This document shows positions 6,223 to 13,178 of a DNA stretch of 15,147 nt, in pieces (position 1 is the stretch's first letter; every line of letters starts with the position of its first letter). A program made the translations under genes and the position numbers. The stretch is from JAVBQJ01 sp031549115 (lineage in GTDB: Bacteria > Verrucomicrobiota > Lentisphaeria > Victivallales > Victivallaceae): contig JAVBQJ010000050.1 in NCBI GenBank assembly GCA_031549115.1, forward strand, positions 1 through 15,147, written 5' to 3'. Under the pieces are notes generated by a model, which saw nothing but the letters and a program-made list of their open reading frames with translations, was not told where the DNA came from and ran no database searches.

Positions 6223-7677
6223 TCAGAGGTCGGCTACGACCGGGCGGCGGGCGGCGGCGGTTTCGTCCAGGTGTCCCACCGGGGTTGTAAACGGGCCGTT
6301 CTTCAGGCTCTCCGGGTCCTTCGCCGCCTGTTCGGCTATCTCGATCATCGCCTGCGCGAACGCCTCCAATGTTTCCACCGATTCGCTCTCCGTCGGCTCG
6401 ATCATCAGCGCCTCCGCCACGATCAACGGGAAGTAGATCGTCGGCGGATGATACCCGCGGTCGATCAACGCCTTCGCTATATCCAGCGCCCGCACGCCGT
6501 TGGCCGCCTGGCGCGTCGCCGAAAACACGCATTCGTGCATGCACGGCCGGTCGAAGCGCTGCGCATAATGGTCTTTCAACAGATGACGCAGGTAGTTGGC
6601 GTTCAACACCGCGTTTTCACTGACCCGGCGGAAGCCGTCGGCCCCCAGCGTCAGCATATAAGCGTACGCCTTCAGGATTACCCCGAAGTTGCCGTAAAAC
6701 GGCGCAATGTAACCGACGCTCTCTTCCGCGTTGTAACTCAGTTCGTAGGTGCCGTCGGAACGTTTGCACACCTGCGACACCGGCAGAAACGGCACCAGCA
6801 GGTTTTTGACCATCACCGGACCCGCGCCCGGGCCGCCGCCGCCATGCGGCGTCGCGAAACTTTTGTGCAGATTCACGTGCATCACGTCGAAGCCGATATC
6901 GCCCGGCCGCACCCGCCCCATGATCGCGTTGAAGTTGGCGCCGTCGCAGTAGCACAGGCCCCCGGCTTCATGCACCATCCGGCATACCGTTTCCACCTCG
7001 GAATTGAACAATCCGAGTGTATTCGGGCAGGTCAGCATCAAACCGCCGACCCGGTCGGAAAGTTTGGACGCCAGATCGTCGAGATCGACGCCGCCGGTTT
7101 CCGGATTGGTCGCGACTTCGACGCATTCGAAGCCCGCCACCGCCGCCGACGCCGGATTGGTGCCGTGCGCGGTGTCCGGGATCAGCATCACCCGGCGTTG
7201 ATCGCCTTCGCCGCGCGAACGGTGGTAGGCCGCGATCATCATCACCCCGGTCAATTCCCCGTGCGCACCGGCCATCGGCTGCATGGTGCAATCGTCGAAC
7301 CCGGAAAGCTCCGACAGGATCATCCGGGTTTCATACAGAACCGCCAATGCGCCCTGCGTCAGCGTCCCCCCGTGCCGCAACTGCGGCAGCAATGGATGCA
7401 GCCCGGCGAAGCCTTCGAGCGCGGCGATGCGTTCGTGGCACTTCGGATTGTACTTCATCGTGCAGGAGCCCAGCGGGTAAAAGTTGGTGTCCACCCCCAT
7501 ATTCATCCGGCTCAGATTGGTATAGTGCCGGACCACGTCCAGTTCGGTCAGCTCCGGCAGCTCCGCCGGCTGCTTCCGGCGCAGCGCGCCGCCGATCGCG
7601 TCGGTGCGCGGCACATCGCACTTCGGCAATGGCGTCCCCCGCCGCCCCGGACGGCTGCATTTGAAAATTATTTCCAT
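6223..7677 (-). CDS. gcvPB: Glycine dehydrogenase (decarboxylating) subunit 2
   Basis: A 484-aa PLP-dependent subunit of the P-protein of the glycine cleavage system. With GcvPA it decarboxylates glycine and passes the aminomethyl group to the lipoyl arm of GcvH. The Schiff-base lysine is K272 in 'HVNLHKSFATPHGGGGPG'; the ring-side 'DTAHGTNPAS' (168-177) and 'CDGANFNAI' (244-252) are intact. The N-terminal 'NLSRMNMGVDTNFYPLGSCT' is the typical substrate-site stretch. Length is normal for the two-subunit form. The start at 7677 overlaps the gcvPA stop by 10 bp, with GGAGG 7 bases upstream. It is the last gene of the gcv unit. No obvious intrinsic terminator follows; the transcript would run into the A-rich strand at 6189-6222 and then the hairpin array. 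Confidence 0.97.
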   Translation of the reverse strand: MEIIFKCSRPGRRGTPLPKCDVPRTDAIGGALRRKQPAELPELTELDVVRHYTNLSRMNMGVDTNFYPLGSCTMKYNPKCHERIAALEGFAGLHPLLPQLRHGGTLTQGALAVLYETRMILSELSGFDDCTMQPMAGAHGELTGVMMIAAYHRSRGEGDQRRVMLIPDTAHGTNPASAAVAGFECVEVATNPETGGVDLDDLASKLSDRVGGLMLTCPNTLGLFNSEVETVCRMVHEAGGLCYCDGANFNAIMGRVRPGDIGFDVMHVNLHKSFATPHGGGGPGAGPVMVKNLLVPFLPVSQVCKRSDGTYELSYNAEESVGYIAPFYGNFGVILKAYAYMLTLGADGFRRVSENAVLNANYLRHLLKDHYAQRFDRPCMHECVFSATRQAANGVRALDIAKALIDRGYHPPTIYFPLIVAEALMIEPTESESVETLEAFAQAMIEIAEQAAKDPESLKNGPFTTPVGHLDETAAARRPVVADL

Positions 7678-9005
7678 AATACCGCCTCCATCGCGTTGGC
7701 GAAGTTCTTCAGTTCTTCCCGGGTGCGTTTTTCAGTGACGGCAATCAGCAGCTGGTGGCGCCGCTCCGGATAGTAGCGCCCGAGCGGGAAACCGGCGGCG
7801 AAGCCGCGGTCGATCAGGCGTCCGGCCGCTTCGGCCGCGTCCATCTCCAACTCCACCACGAATTCATTGAAAAACGGCACCGGTTCCACCGCGCTGACGC
7901 CCGGAATTTTCACCAGTTCGTCATGCAGGAATACCGCCTTGGCCGCGGCCAGCTCGGCCACCTCGACCAGGCCGGCCTTGCCGGTCAACGCCATATAAAT
8001 CGCCGCTCGCAGTGCGCACAGGCTTTCATTGGAGCAGATGTTCGAAGTCGCGCTTTCCCGGCGGATATGCTGTTCGCGCGTCTGCAGCGTCAATACGAAG
8101 CCGTCGCGGCCGCGATTGTCGCTGGTCCGGCCGACCACGCGGCCCGGCATCTTGCGCATGTGTTCGGTTTTGACCGCCATGAAGCCGAGGTAGGGCCCGC
8201 CGAACGACAGCGGCAAACCCAGACTCTGGCCCTCGCCGGTGACGATGTCGAAATCCATTTCGCCGGGCGGTGTCAACAGCGCCAGCGCAATCGGATAGGT
8301 GGAGGCCACCGCCAGCGCCTTTTTGGCGTGGCAGGCGGCGGTCAGGGCGCTGAAGTCCTCGACCGTGCCGAAAAAGTTCGGATATTGCACCAGCACGCAC
8401 GCCGTCCGGTCGTCGATGGCGCCGGCCAGCGCGGTGGTGTTCGAATCCAGCGCGTGCGCCGGGATTTCGACCAGTTCCACATCCAGATTGGCGCAATAAC
8501 AGCGGACCATCCGGCGGAAAATCGGTGAAACCGCTTCGGAGATCACCGCCTTGCGGCGTCGCGTGATCCGGATCGCCATCATGATCGCCTCGAACAGCGC
8601 GGTGCCGCCGTCGTACAGCGACGCGTTGGCCGCCGGCATCCCGGTCAGGCGGCAGATCATGGATTGATATTCGTAGATTGCCTGCAGCGTCCCCTGCGAT
8701 GCCTCGGGCTGATAGGGGGTATAGGCGGTATAAAACTCGGAGCGCCCGGACAGGGCGTCGACGGCGGCCGGAATCAGATGGTCGTAGTAGCCGGCGCCGA
8801 GAAAGTTCACCAGTTCGACGGAATTCTTCGCCGCCAGCGCCCGGAGCCGGGTGTCGACCTCGAATTCGGAAAGTCCGTCCGGGAGGTTCAATGCGGGCAC
8901 AGGCGTTTCCACTCCGGTGGCGGCCCACATGTCTTCGATACTCCGATAGCCGAGGGCAGCCAGCATCCGGCTGCGCTCGGCGTCAGTATTCGCTGCGTAC
9001 GGCAT
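7668..9005 (-). CDS. gcvPA: Glycine dehydrogenase (decarboxylating) subunit 1
   Basis: A 445-aa subunit that pairs with GcvPB to form the split P-protein. It has the PLP-transferase fold but lacks the cofactor lysine of its partner, as usual for this subunit. Diagnostic stretches are 'FLGAGYYDHLIPAAV' (68-82), 'YTAYTPYQPEASQGTLQ' (92-108), 'LYDGGTALFEA' and, towards the C-terminus, 'RESATSNICSNESLCALRAA'. The order gcvH-gcvPA-gcvPB with a 2-bp gap to gcvH and a 10-bp overlap into gcvPB marks a single transcript. The Shine-Dalgarno sequence before ATG 9005 is weak, suggesting translation coupled to gcvH. Nothing is truncated. Confidence 0.97.
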   Translation of the reverse strand: MPYAANTDAERSRMLAALGYRSIEDMWAATGVETPVPALNLPDGLSEFEVDTRLRALAAKNSVELVNFLGAGYYDHLIPAAVDALSGRSEFYTAYTPYQPEASQGTLQAIYEYQSMICRLTGMPAANASLYDGGTALFEAIMMAIRITRRRKAVISEAVSPIFRRMVRCYCANLDVELVEIPAHALDSNTTALAGAIDDRTACVLVQYPNFFGTVEDFSALTAACHAKKALAVASTYPIALALLTPPGEMDFDIVTGEGQSLGLPLSFGGPYLGFMAVKTEHMRKMPGRVVGRTSDNRGRDGFVLTLQTREQHIRRESATSNICSNESLCALRAAIYMALTGKAGLVEVAELAAAKAVFLHDELVKIPGVSAVEPVPFFNEFVVELEMDAAEAAGRLIDRGFAAGFPLGRYYPERRHQLLIAVTEKRTREELKNFANAMEAVLWK

Positions 9006-9007
9006 GA

Positions 9008-9388
9008 TTATTTGTTCTTTTCGAGATTGCGCAGGTATTTGGCGTAGGAGGCCTCGTTCATCATGTCATCCAGCTCGGAGCTGTCGATGTTGCTCAATTT
9101 GCACAGCCAGCCGCGCTCTTCCGGGGATTCGTTGATCAGGGCCGGATCGTCGATCAGCGCTTCGTTGACGGCGACGACGGTTCCGGAGATCGGAGCGTAA
9201 ATATCGCTGGCGGCTTTGACCGATTCGACCACGCCGAGAATATCGCCGACGATGAAGTCCTCGTCCTCTTCCGGCAGCTCGACAAAGGTGATGTCGCCGA
9301 GTTCGTCCGCGGCGTATGTGGAAATACCGACCACCGCCTCTTCACCGTTGACCTCGACCCATTCGTGATCTTCGGAATAATATTTCAT
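9008..9388 (-). CDS. gcvH: Glycine cleavage system H protein (lipoyl carrier)
   Basis: A 126-aa lipoyl-domain protein, normal length. The lipoylated lysine is K58 in 'GVVESVKAASDIYAP'; 'HEWV' (8-11) and 'GISTYAADELGDI' (21-33) are family hallmarks. It shuttles the aminomethyl group from GcvP to the T-protein and is re-oxidised by a dihydrolipoyl dehydrogenase. ATG 9388 is preferred to the in-frame ATG 18 bases upstream (9406): family proteins begin at 'MKYYSEDHEW', purine-rich AAGG/AAGAG sequences precede it, and none precedes 9406. It is the first gene of the gcv unit and is transcribed away from phoH. The 222-bp divergent space (9389-9610) shows no glycine riboswitch. The genes for T-protein and L-protein are not in the window. 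Confidence 0.95.
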   Translation of the reverse strand: MKYYSEDHEWVEVNGEEAVVGISTYAADELGDITFVELPEEDEDFIVGDILGVVESVKAASDIYAPISGTVVAVNEALIDDPALINESPEERGWLCKLSNIDSSELDDMMNEASYAKYLRNLEKNK

Positions 9389-9516
9389 AATCTCTTGCCT
9401 TTCCATTTACTGTCAATCGCTTTTTCGATATCTCCCATAGAATTAACCTTAAAGTTGAAAAATTACAAGTCATCTTCGTTATTTTTATCGAAAAAAGTCG
9501 TTTTTCTTCCCCTTAC

Positions 9517-9587
9517 GGACATTTTTGTCCTTCCATGCCGGGTGCAAGAAGCGGAAATTTGCATTTTTTTCGATTCGGTGCTATCTT
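9517..9587 (+). promoter_or_regulatory. phoH upstream region: small hairpin and weak candidate promoter
   Basis: TTGCAT (9559-9564) and TATCTT (9582-9587), 17 bases apart, are the best promoter-like pair before phoH, but the match is modest (3/6 and 4/6). Upstream lies a short hairpin, GGACA-TTTT-TGTCC (9517-9530), in the shared space between the divergent gcvH and phoH genes. It could be an operator or the base of a leader. No convincing promoter was found for gcvH. Confidence 0.3.
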
Positions 9588-9610
9588 CTGGCAAACATGT
9601 GGAGGATTGT

Positions 9611-10963
9611 ATGGTGAAAACATTTGTGCTCGATACCAATGTGCTGCTTCATAACGCCCAAAGCCTGGAGGCGTTCGCCGACAACGACGTTGCCATCCCG
9701 ATGGCGGTGCTCGAGGAGCTGGACCGTTTCAAACGCAACCAGGATGAACTGGGACGCAATGCCCGTCATGTGATCCGCAAACTCGACGCCATGCGCAATC
9801 TCGGTTCGCTGCGCGAAGGGGTTGAATTGGCGCGCATCGGCAGTACCGCTTCGGGGAAGGTGTATATTCTCGGCGCGCTCGACAATGACTTCAGCGAGCT
9901 GCTGGCGAAAATGCGCAATGCCGGCTGGTCCGACGATCTCGCCGACAACCGGATTTTGTGCAGCGCCTGGAAGCTGAGTCAGGACCGCCGGGTGGTCTTC
10001 GTCAGCAAGGATATCAACCTGCGGCTGAAGGCCGATGCACTCGGACTGAAGGTGATGGATTTCGAACGCGAGAAGGTCGATTCCGATCGCCTTTACACCG
10101 GCTACAGCTCCTTTGAAGTCTCCGAGAGCGTGTTGGAGGGTATTTACCGGACCGGCGTGTTGAAGCGCCACGATTTCAAGCTCAACCCGAATGAGTTTGC
10201 GATTCTGACCGCGCCGGGCGGGTCGAAGCGGACCGCGGTGATGCGGAGCGAGCCCGACGGTACGCTGCGGCAATTGCCGCCGGTGGCGGAGGCGAAGCTC
10301 TGGAATGTCTCCGCGCGGAACCGCGAGCAGCAGATGGCGTTGGCGTTGCTGGCCGATCCGATGATAAAGCTGGTGACGCTGGTCGGCGGCGCCGGCACCG
10401 GAAAAACGCTGCTGGCGTTGGCGGCGGCGTTGCAGTCGACGCTGCGGGACAAGGATTTCGAACGGATTCTGGTTTCGCGCCCGATTGTGCCGCTCGGCAA
10501 TGACATCGGCTATCTGCCCGGCGACAAGGCGGACAAATTGAGCAACTGGATGCAGCCGATCTTCGATAATCTCGACTTTCTGCTGCCGCCGGGTACCGGA
10601 CGGCCCGCCAACTCGTCGGCCAGCGATATCCGGGTGGAGCAGCTCGTCAGCACCAAAAAGCTGGAGCTGGAAGCCATCACCTACATTCGCGGCCGCAGCA
10701 TTCCCAACCAGTTCGTGATCATCGACGAGGCCCAGAACCTGACCCCGCATGAGGTAAAAACCGTGATCAGCCGCGCCGGAGAAGGCACCAAGATGATTCT
10801 CACCGGCGACCCGTGGCAGATCGACAACCCGTATCTGGATACCTCCAGCAACGGCCTTACGTATTGCGTCGAACAATTCAAGCACGAATCCATCGCCGGT
10901 CACGTGACTCTGAAGACCAGCGAACGCAGCCAGCTCGCCGCTCTCGCCGCCCGTTTGTTGTAA
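9611..10963 (+). CDS. PhoH-family ATPase with N-terminal PIN domain (PhoH2/YlaK type)
   Basis: A 450-aa fusion. Residues 1-150 are a PIN nuclease domain: D8 in 'FVLDTNVLLHN', the E35/E36 region 'VLEELDRFK', and acidic residues in 'DDLADNRILCSA' and 'FVSKDINLRLKA'. Residues ~220-450 are the PhoH P-loop ATPase, with Walker A 'GGAGTGKT' (259-266) and Walker B 'FVIIDEAQN' (368-376), followed by 'TGDPWQIDNPYLD' and a C-terminal arginine region. Characterised PIN-PhoH proteins unwind and cut RNA, so a role in RNA metabolism is likely. The frame is open back to 9365, but the start is placed at ATG 9611, which has GGAGG 5 bases upstream and begins the PIN fold. It is monocistronic, and a hairpin-rich non-coding region follows. 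Confidence 0.93.
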   Translation: MVKTFVLDTNVLLHNAQSLEAFADNDVAIPMAVLEELDRFKRNQDELGRNARHVIRKLDAMRNLGSLREGVELARIGSTASGKVYILGALDNDFSELLAKMRNAGWSDDLADNRILCSAWKLSQDRRVVFVSKDINLRLKADALGLKVMDFEREKVDSDRLYTGYSSFEVSESVLEGIYRTGVLKRHDFKLNPNEFAILTAPGGSKRTAVMRSEPDGTLRQLPPVAEAKLWNVSARNREQQMALALLADPMIKLVTLVGGAGTGKTLLALAAALQSTLRDKDFERILVSRPIVPLGNDIGYLPGDKADKLSNWMQPIFDNLDFLLPPGTGRPANSSASDIRVEQLVSTKKLELEAITYIRGRSIPNQFVIIDEAQNLTPHEVKTVISRAGEGTKMILTGDPWQIDNPYLDTSSNGLTYCVEQFKHESIAGHVTLKTSERSQLAALAARLL

Positions 10964-11148
10964 AAACGAAGCGGCGACCACTATGGTTCGCGCGCCCATT
11001 ACAACACCACTATATCGTGAGCGCGCACGGGCCGGAGCGCCGGTCAGGCGCGACCGTGCCGCTAGGAATTGGCGCAGCGCAGCTTGCGTCAAGGAGCGCG
11101 GCACGGAGCCTCCCCCGGCGAACGGCGCACTTTAGTGCGCTGAGGGGG

Positions 11149-11184
11149 TCGGTCACGAAAACGCGGTAGCGTTTTCGTGACCGA
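11149..11184. repeat. 16-bp perfect hairpin with tetraloop
   Basis: TCGGTCACGAAAACGC (11149-11164) and its exact reverse complement (11169-11184) flank the loop GGTA. On the plus strand a six-T run begins 6 bases later, so it could terminate phoH transcription weakly. It lies more than 180 bp beyond the phoH stop. Confidence 0.7.
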
Positions 11185-11190
11185 AGAGAG

Positions 11191-11216
11191 TTTTTTCCGC
11201 CAATTGGCGGAAAAAA
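11191..11216. repeat. 26-bp perfect palindrome
   Basis: Six T, then CCGCCAATTGGCGG, then six A: both strands read identically over 26 bases. The run order (T first, A last) is the reverse of an intrinsic terminator, since no U tract follows the stem on either strand. It may be a cruciform-prone site or a protein-binding site. Confidence 0.75.
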
Positions 11217-11457
11217 CGTGAAGCCGAGCGGCCGAGTGATCGGGGTTGGGAGGGGCAGATGGCGAAGCCGAAACCGAGTGCAAAGCACGAGGGGGAAGAG
11301 CAAGCTCACGAATGTGAGCGCAGCGAGGGCCCCCGCGTGAGCCGGGGCGCAATGCGGCCCCGTATCCACCATCAAAATCACCACACCCGCCGCACCTGCG
11401 GCGAACCAACTGCTGCTTACGCTCTTCTCAATCTCTGCTCAAAGCTCCGGAAAAGGG

Positions 11458-11509
11458 TTGTAATTGGCGGGTTTTGCTGTATATTACCAGGATTGCAACC
11501 AATATACAG
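11458..11509 (+). promoter_or_regulatory. aroG promoter overlapped by a 9-bp inverted repeat (candidate operator)
   Basis: TTGTAA (11458-11463) and TATATT (11480-11485) lie 16 bases apart (4/6 and 5/6 to consensus), placing the transcription start near 11491-11493. The inverted repeat CTGTATATT (11477-11485) / AATATACAG (11501-11509), with a 15-base spacer, covers the -10 element and the start site. A repressor bound there would block transcription. It does not match the TyrR or TrpR boxes of E. coli. The gene's Shine-Dalgarno sequence (GGGG, 11513-11516) follows directly. Confidence 0.55.
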
Positions 11510-11523
11510 AACGGGGTATTACC

Positions 11524-12567
11524 ATGCTGGAAAGCAACAACGTCAACATTATCAGCTCAAGCAAACTGCCGTCTCCCGGGGAAACCCGTTCGGAGCTGCC
11601 GATGTCGTTTGACGCCGTGTTGAAAGTGGTGAATGCCCGTCGTGAAATTTGTGATATCATTGATGGGCGTTCGCGAAAAAAAATGGTTATTGTCGGTCCG
11701 TGCTCGATTCACGACCCCGAGGCCGCCTATGAATATGCGTTGCGCCTGAAGGCGCTCAGTGACGAAGTCGGCGACCGGTTATTGATAATCATGCGGGTCT
11801 ATTTCGAAAAACCGCGTACCACCGTAGGATGGAAGGGGCTGATTTACGATCCGGATTTGAACGGCGAATACCATATCCGCAAGGGCATTTATGTGGCCCG
11901 GCGGTTGCTGTTGCGCATCGTCGACCTCGGCTTGCCGGTGGCAACCGAGATGCTCGACACCATCATCGCCCAGTACATCACGGACGCGGTGTCGTGGGCG
12001 GCGATCGGCGCCCGGACGACCGAGTCGCAGCTGCATCGGCAGCTGGCCAGCGGGCTATCCATGCCGGTCGGCTTCAAGAATGCCACCGACGGCAGCTTGC
12101 AGGTGGCGCTGGATGCGATTCAGACCGCCCGCTGCCGCCACAGCTTCATCGGTGTGCTGGAGGAAGACGGCCAGGTCGGGGTTTTTCACACCAAGGGCAA
12201 CCCCTACGGGCACATCGTGCTGCGGGGAGGGGAGCATCCGAATTATGGCGCCGAGCACATCGCCTTTTTGAAAGTCGCGTTGCGCAAGGCCGGTCTGCCG
12301 CAGGCCATTATCGTGGATTGCAGCCATGCCAACTCCGGCAAGCGTTACGACCGGCAGCGGGTGTCGTTTCTGGATGTGTTCGATCAGATCAAGGCCGGCG
12401 AAACGGCGATCGCGGGCGTGATGCTGGAAAGCTATTTACAGCCGGGAAGCCAGCGGCTGGAGCCCGGTTGCAAGGTGATTCCGGATCTGTCGATCACCGA
12501 CGGCTGCATCGGCTGGACCGAAACCGAGGAGTTGATCCGGTTGGCGTATGACCGGGTCGGACCCTGA
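11524..12567 (+). CDS. aroG: 3-deoxy-D-arabino-heptulosonate 7-phosphate synthase, class I (AroG type)
   Basis: A 347-aa enzyme joining phosphoenolpyruvate and erythrose 4-phosphate, the first step of the shikimate pathway. The metal ligands fall at the positions known for E. coli AroG to within one residue: C60 ('VGPCSIHDP'), H268 ('DCSHANSGK'), E302 ('GVMLESYL') and D326 ('SITDGC'). Substrate-binding stretches 'FEKPRTTVGWKG', 'GARTTESQLHRQ' and 'GFKNATDGS' are intact. ATG 11524 is chosen over the open frame to 11464 because the family N-terminus begins there and a GGGG Shine-Dalgarno sequence precedes it. The N-terminal part that carries feedback inhibition in this class is present, but the effector amino acid cannot be read from sequence. 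An Rrf2-type gene follows after 31 bp and may be co-transcribed. Confidence 0.95.
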   Translation: MLESNNVNIISSSKLPSPGETRSELPMSFDAVLKVVNARREICDIIDGRSRKKMVIVGPCSIHDPEAAYEYALRLKALSDEVGDRLLIIMRVYFEKPRTTVGWKGLIYDPDLNGEYHIRKGIYVARRLLLRIVDLGLPVATEMLDTIIAQYITDAVSWAAIGARTTESQLHRQLASGLSMPVGFKNATDGSLQVALDAIQTARCRHSFIGVLEEDGQVGVFHTKGNPYGHIVLRGGEHPNYGAEHIAFLKVALRKAGLPQAIIVDCSHANSGKRYDRQRVSFLDVFDQIKAGETAIAGVMLESYLQPGSQRLEPGCKVIPDLSITDGCIGWTETEELIRLAYDRVGP

Positions 12568-12598
12568 TTGCCGGTTTCCGAAATAAGGAGCGGGGGCG

Positions 12599-13045
12599 AT
12601 GAAGATTTCCACCAAAGGACGTTACGGATTGCGGATCTTGCTGGATCTGGCGTTGCGCGGATCCGACAAGCCGCGGATGATTCGCGATATCGCTGCGTCA
12701 CAGCAGATTTCCGAGAAGTATATCGGCCGGCTGATGATCGATCTCCGGGCGGCCGGGATGGTGAAATCCGTTCGCGGCGCCCGGGGCGGCTACCGGTTGA
12801 CCCGGCTGCCGTGCGAACTGACGCTGCTGGAGATTCTGGAGGCGATGGAGGGGCCGATCGGAATCGTCGATTGCGTCAATTCCTCTCCGGAGTGTACGCG
12901 TCGGTCGGAGTGTGCGGTGCGGGATATCTGGTGCGATGTGAACGAAAAAATCCGGCGTGAACTCGCCCGGGTATCGCTGCAGGATATCCTCGATGCCCAT
13001 TGCCGCAAGTTCGCCGACAGTTCGGTGCCCGATTACTGCATTTAA
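12599..13045 (+). CDS. Rrf2-family transcriptional regulator with three-cysteine cluster
   Basis: A 148-aa DNA-binding protein. The winged helix-turn-helix begins 'MKISTKGRYGLRILLDLAL', has its recognition region around 'ISEKYIGRLMIDLRAAGMV' (37-55) and a wing 'SVRGARGGYRL' (57-67). Three cysteines (C92, C99, C105) lie in the loop where IscR, NsrR and RsrR hold an Fe-S cluster; the spacing here is C-x6-C-x5-C. Some family members of this shape (CymR type) instead control cysteine synthesis through a protein partner. ATG 12599 has AAGGAG 8 bases upstream. It lies between aroG and a cysE-containing operon, so regulating that operon is plausible but unproven. No iscS or iscU gene is adjacent, which argues mildly against a standard IscR. 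Confidence 0.88.
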   Translation: MKISTKGRYGLRILLDLALRGSDKPRMIRDIAASQQISEKYIGRLMIDLRAAGMVKSVRGARGGYRLTRLPCELTLLEILEAMEGPIGIVDCVNSSPECTRRSECAVRDIWCDVNEKIRRELARVSLQDILDAHCRKFADSSVPDYCI

Positions 13046-13100
13046 CGTATCGTGCTCTTTTTTTGCCTGCGTCCGGGCCAATTTTCAGAAAAAATACCGA

Positions 13101-13143
13101 TTTCCGGTTGACAAAATTGTTTTGCCGGATATAGTACCGGAAA
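13101..13143 (+). promoter_or_regulatory. Strong promoter bracketed by an inverted repeat, upstream of the zinc-ribbon/cysE operon
   Basis: A consensus TTGACA (13108-13113) and TATAGT (13130-13135), 16 bases apart, form the best promoter in the window. It is bracketed by TTTCCGG (13101-13107) and CCGGAAA (13137-13143). The spacer also holds CAAAA-TTG-TTTTG (13112-13124). These symmetric sequences overlap the polymerase footprint and are candidate operator half-sites. The Rrf2-type gene just upstream is the obvious candidate regulator, by position only. Confidence 0.6.
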
Positions 13144-13178
13144 ACAAGCCATAAACGAGGGCTGGAAAGGAGTATTTC

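Larger units (their letters stand above)
11054..11403 (-). repeat. Hairpin-array intergenic element, copy B (inverted relative to copy A)
   Basis: The 560-bp space between phoH and aroG (10964-11523) holds no credible gene. Read on the minus strand, the element starts with the 16-bp palindrome (11403-11388), as copy A does. It then carries a CGGGGC/GCCCCG stem (11344-11363), a 6-bp GCTCAC/GTGAGC stem (11304-11319) and a small GTGC/GCAC stem (11278-11288). Beyond the part shared with copy A lie a 26-bp palindrome (11191-11216), a 16-bp stem (11149-11184), a 7-bp stem (11125-11140) and a 9-bp CCGTGCCGC/GCGGCACGG pair (11054-11062 with 11098-11106). The remainder, 10964-11053, is GC-rich with weaker stems. 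11404-11457 shows nothing clear. Confidence 0.65.

Noticed and set aside
5887..6436. Overlapping short frames through the hairpin array
   Set aside because: They run through perfect hairpins, have no Shine-Dalgarno sequence and give Arg/Pro/Ser-rich products. The symmetry explains why several frames stay open.
6271..7773. 500-codon open frame antisense to gcvPB
   Set aside because: The opposite strand encodes an unmistakable GcvPB; the antisense product is low-complexity and Arg/His-rich.
9365..9610. N-terminal extension of phoH or a small upstream toxin/antitoxin gene
   Set aside because: The segment is AT-rich, has no ribosome-binding site, overlaps the start of gcvH and lies outside the PIN fold. 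ATG 9611 has GGAGG at good distance.
9389..9610. Glycine riboswitch ahead of gcvH
   Set aside because: No glycine-aptamer core is visible on the minus strand; the segment is AT-rich with only a small GGACA/TGTCC hairpin.
9581..11104. 507-codon open frame antisense to phoH
   Set aside because: It is a mirror frame of the real PIN-PhoH gene, with no Shine-Dalgarno sequence and no recognisable motif.
11191..11216. Intrinsic terminator
   Set aside because: The stem is preceded by T and followed by A on both strands, so no U tract follows the hairpin.
11010..11409. Minus-strand frames of 106-124 codons in the phoH-aroG gap
   Set aside because: They cross the palindromes and have no motif or start signal. 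The region is better explained as a structured repeat.
10964..11463. tRNA, tmRNA or other standard structured RNA
   Set aside because: No cloverleaf with a T-loop TTC motif, CCA end or tmRNA tag frame could be found by eye. The hairpins are separate and do not form a known fold.
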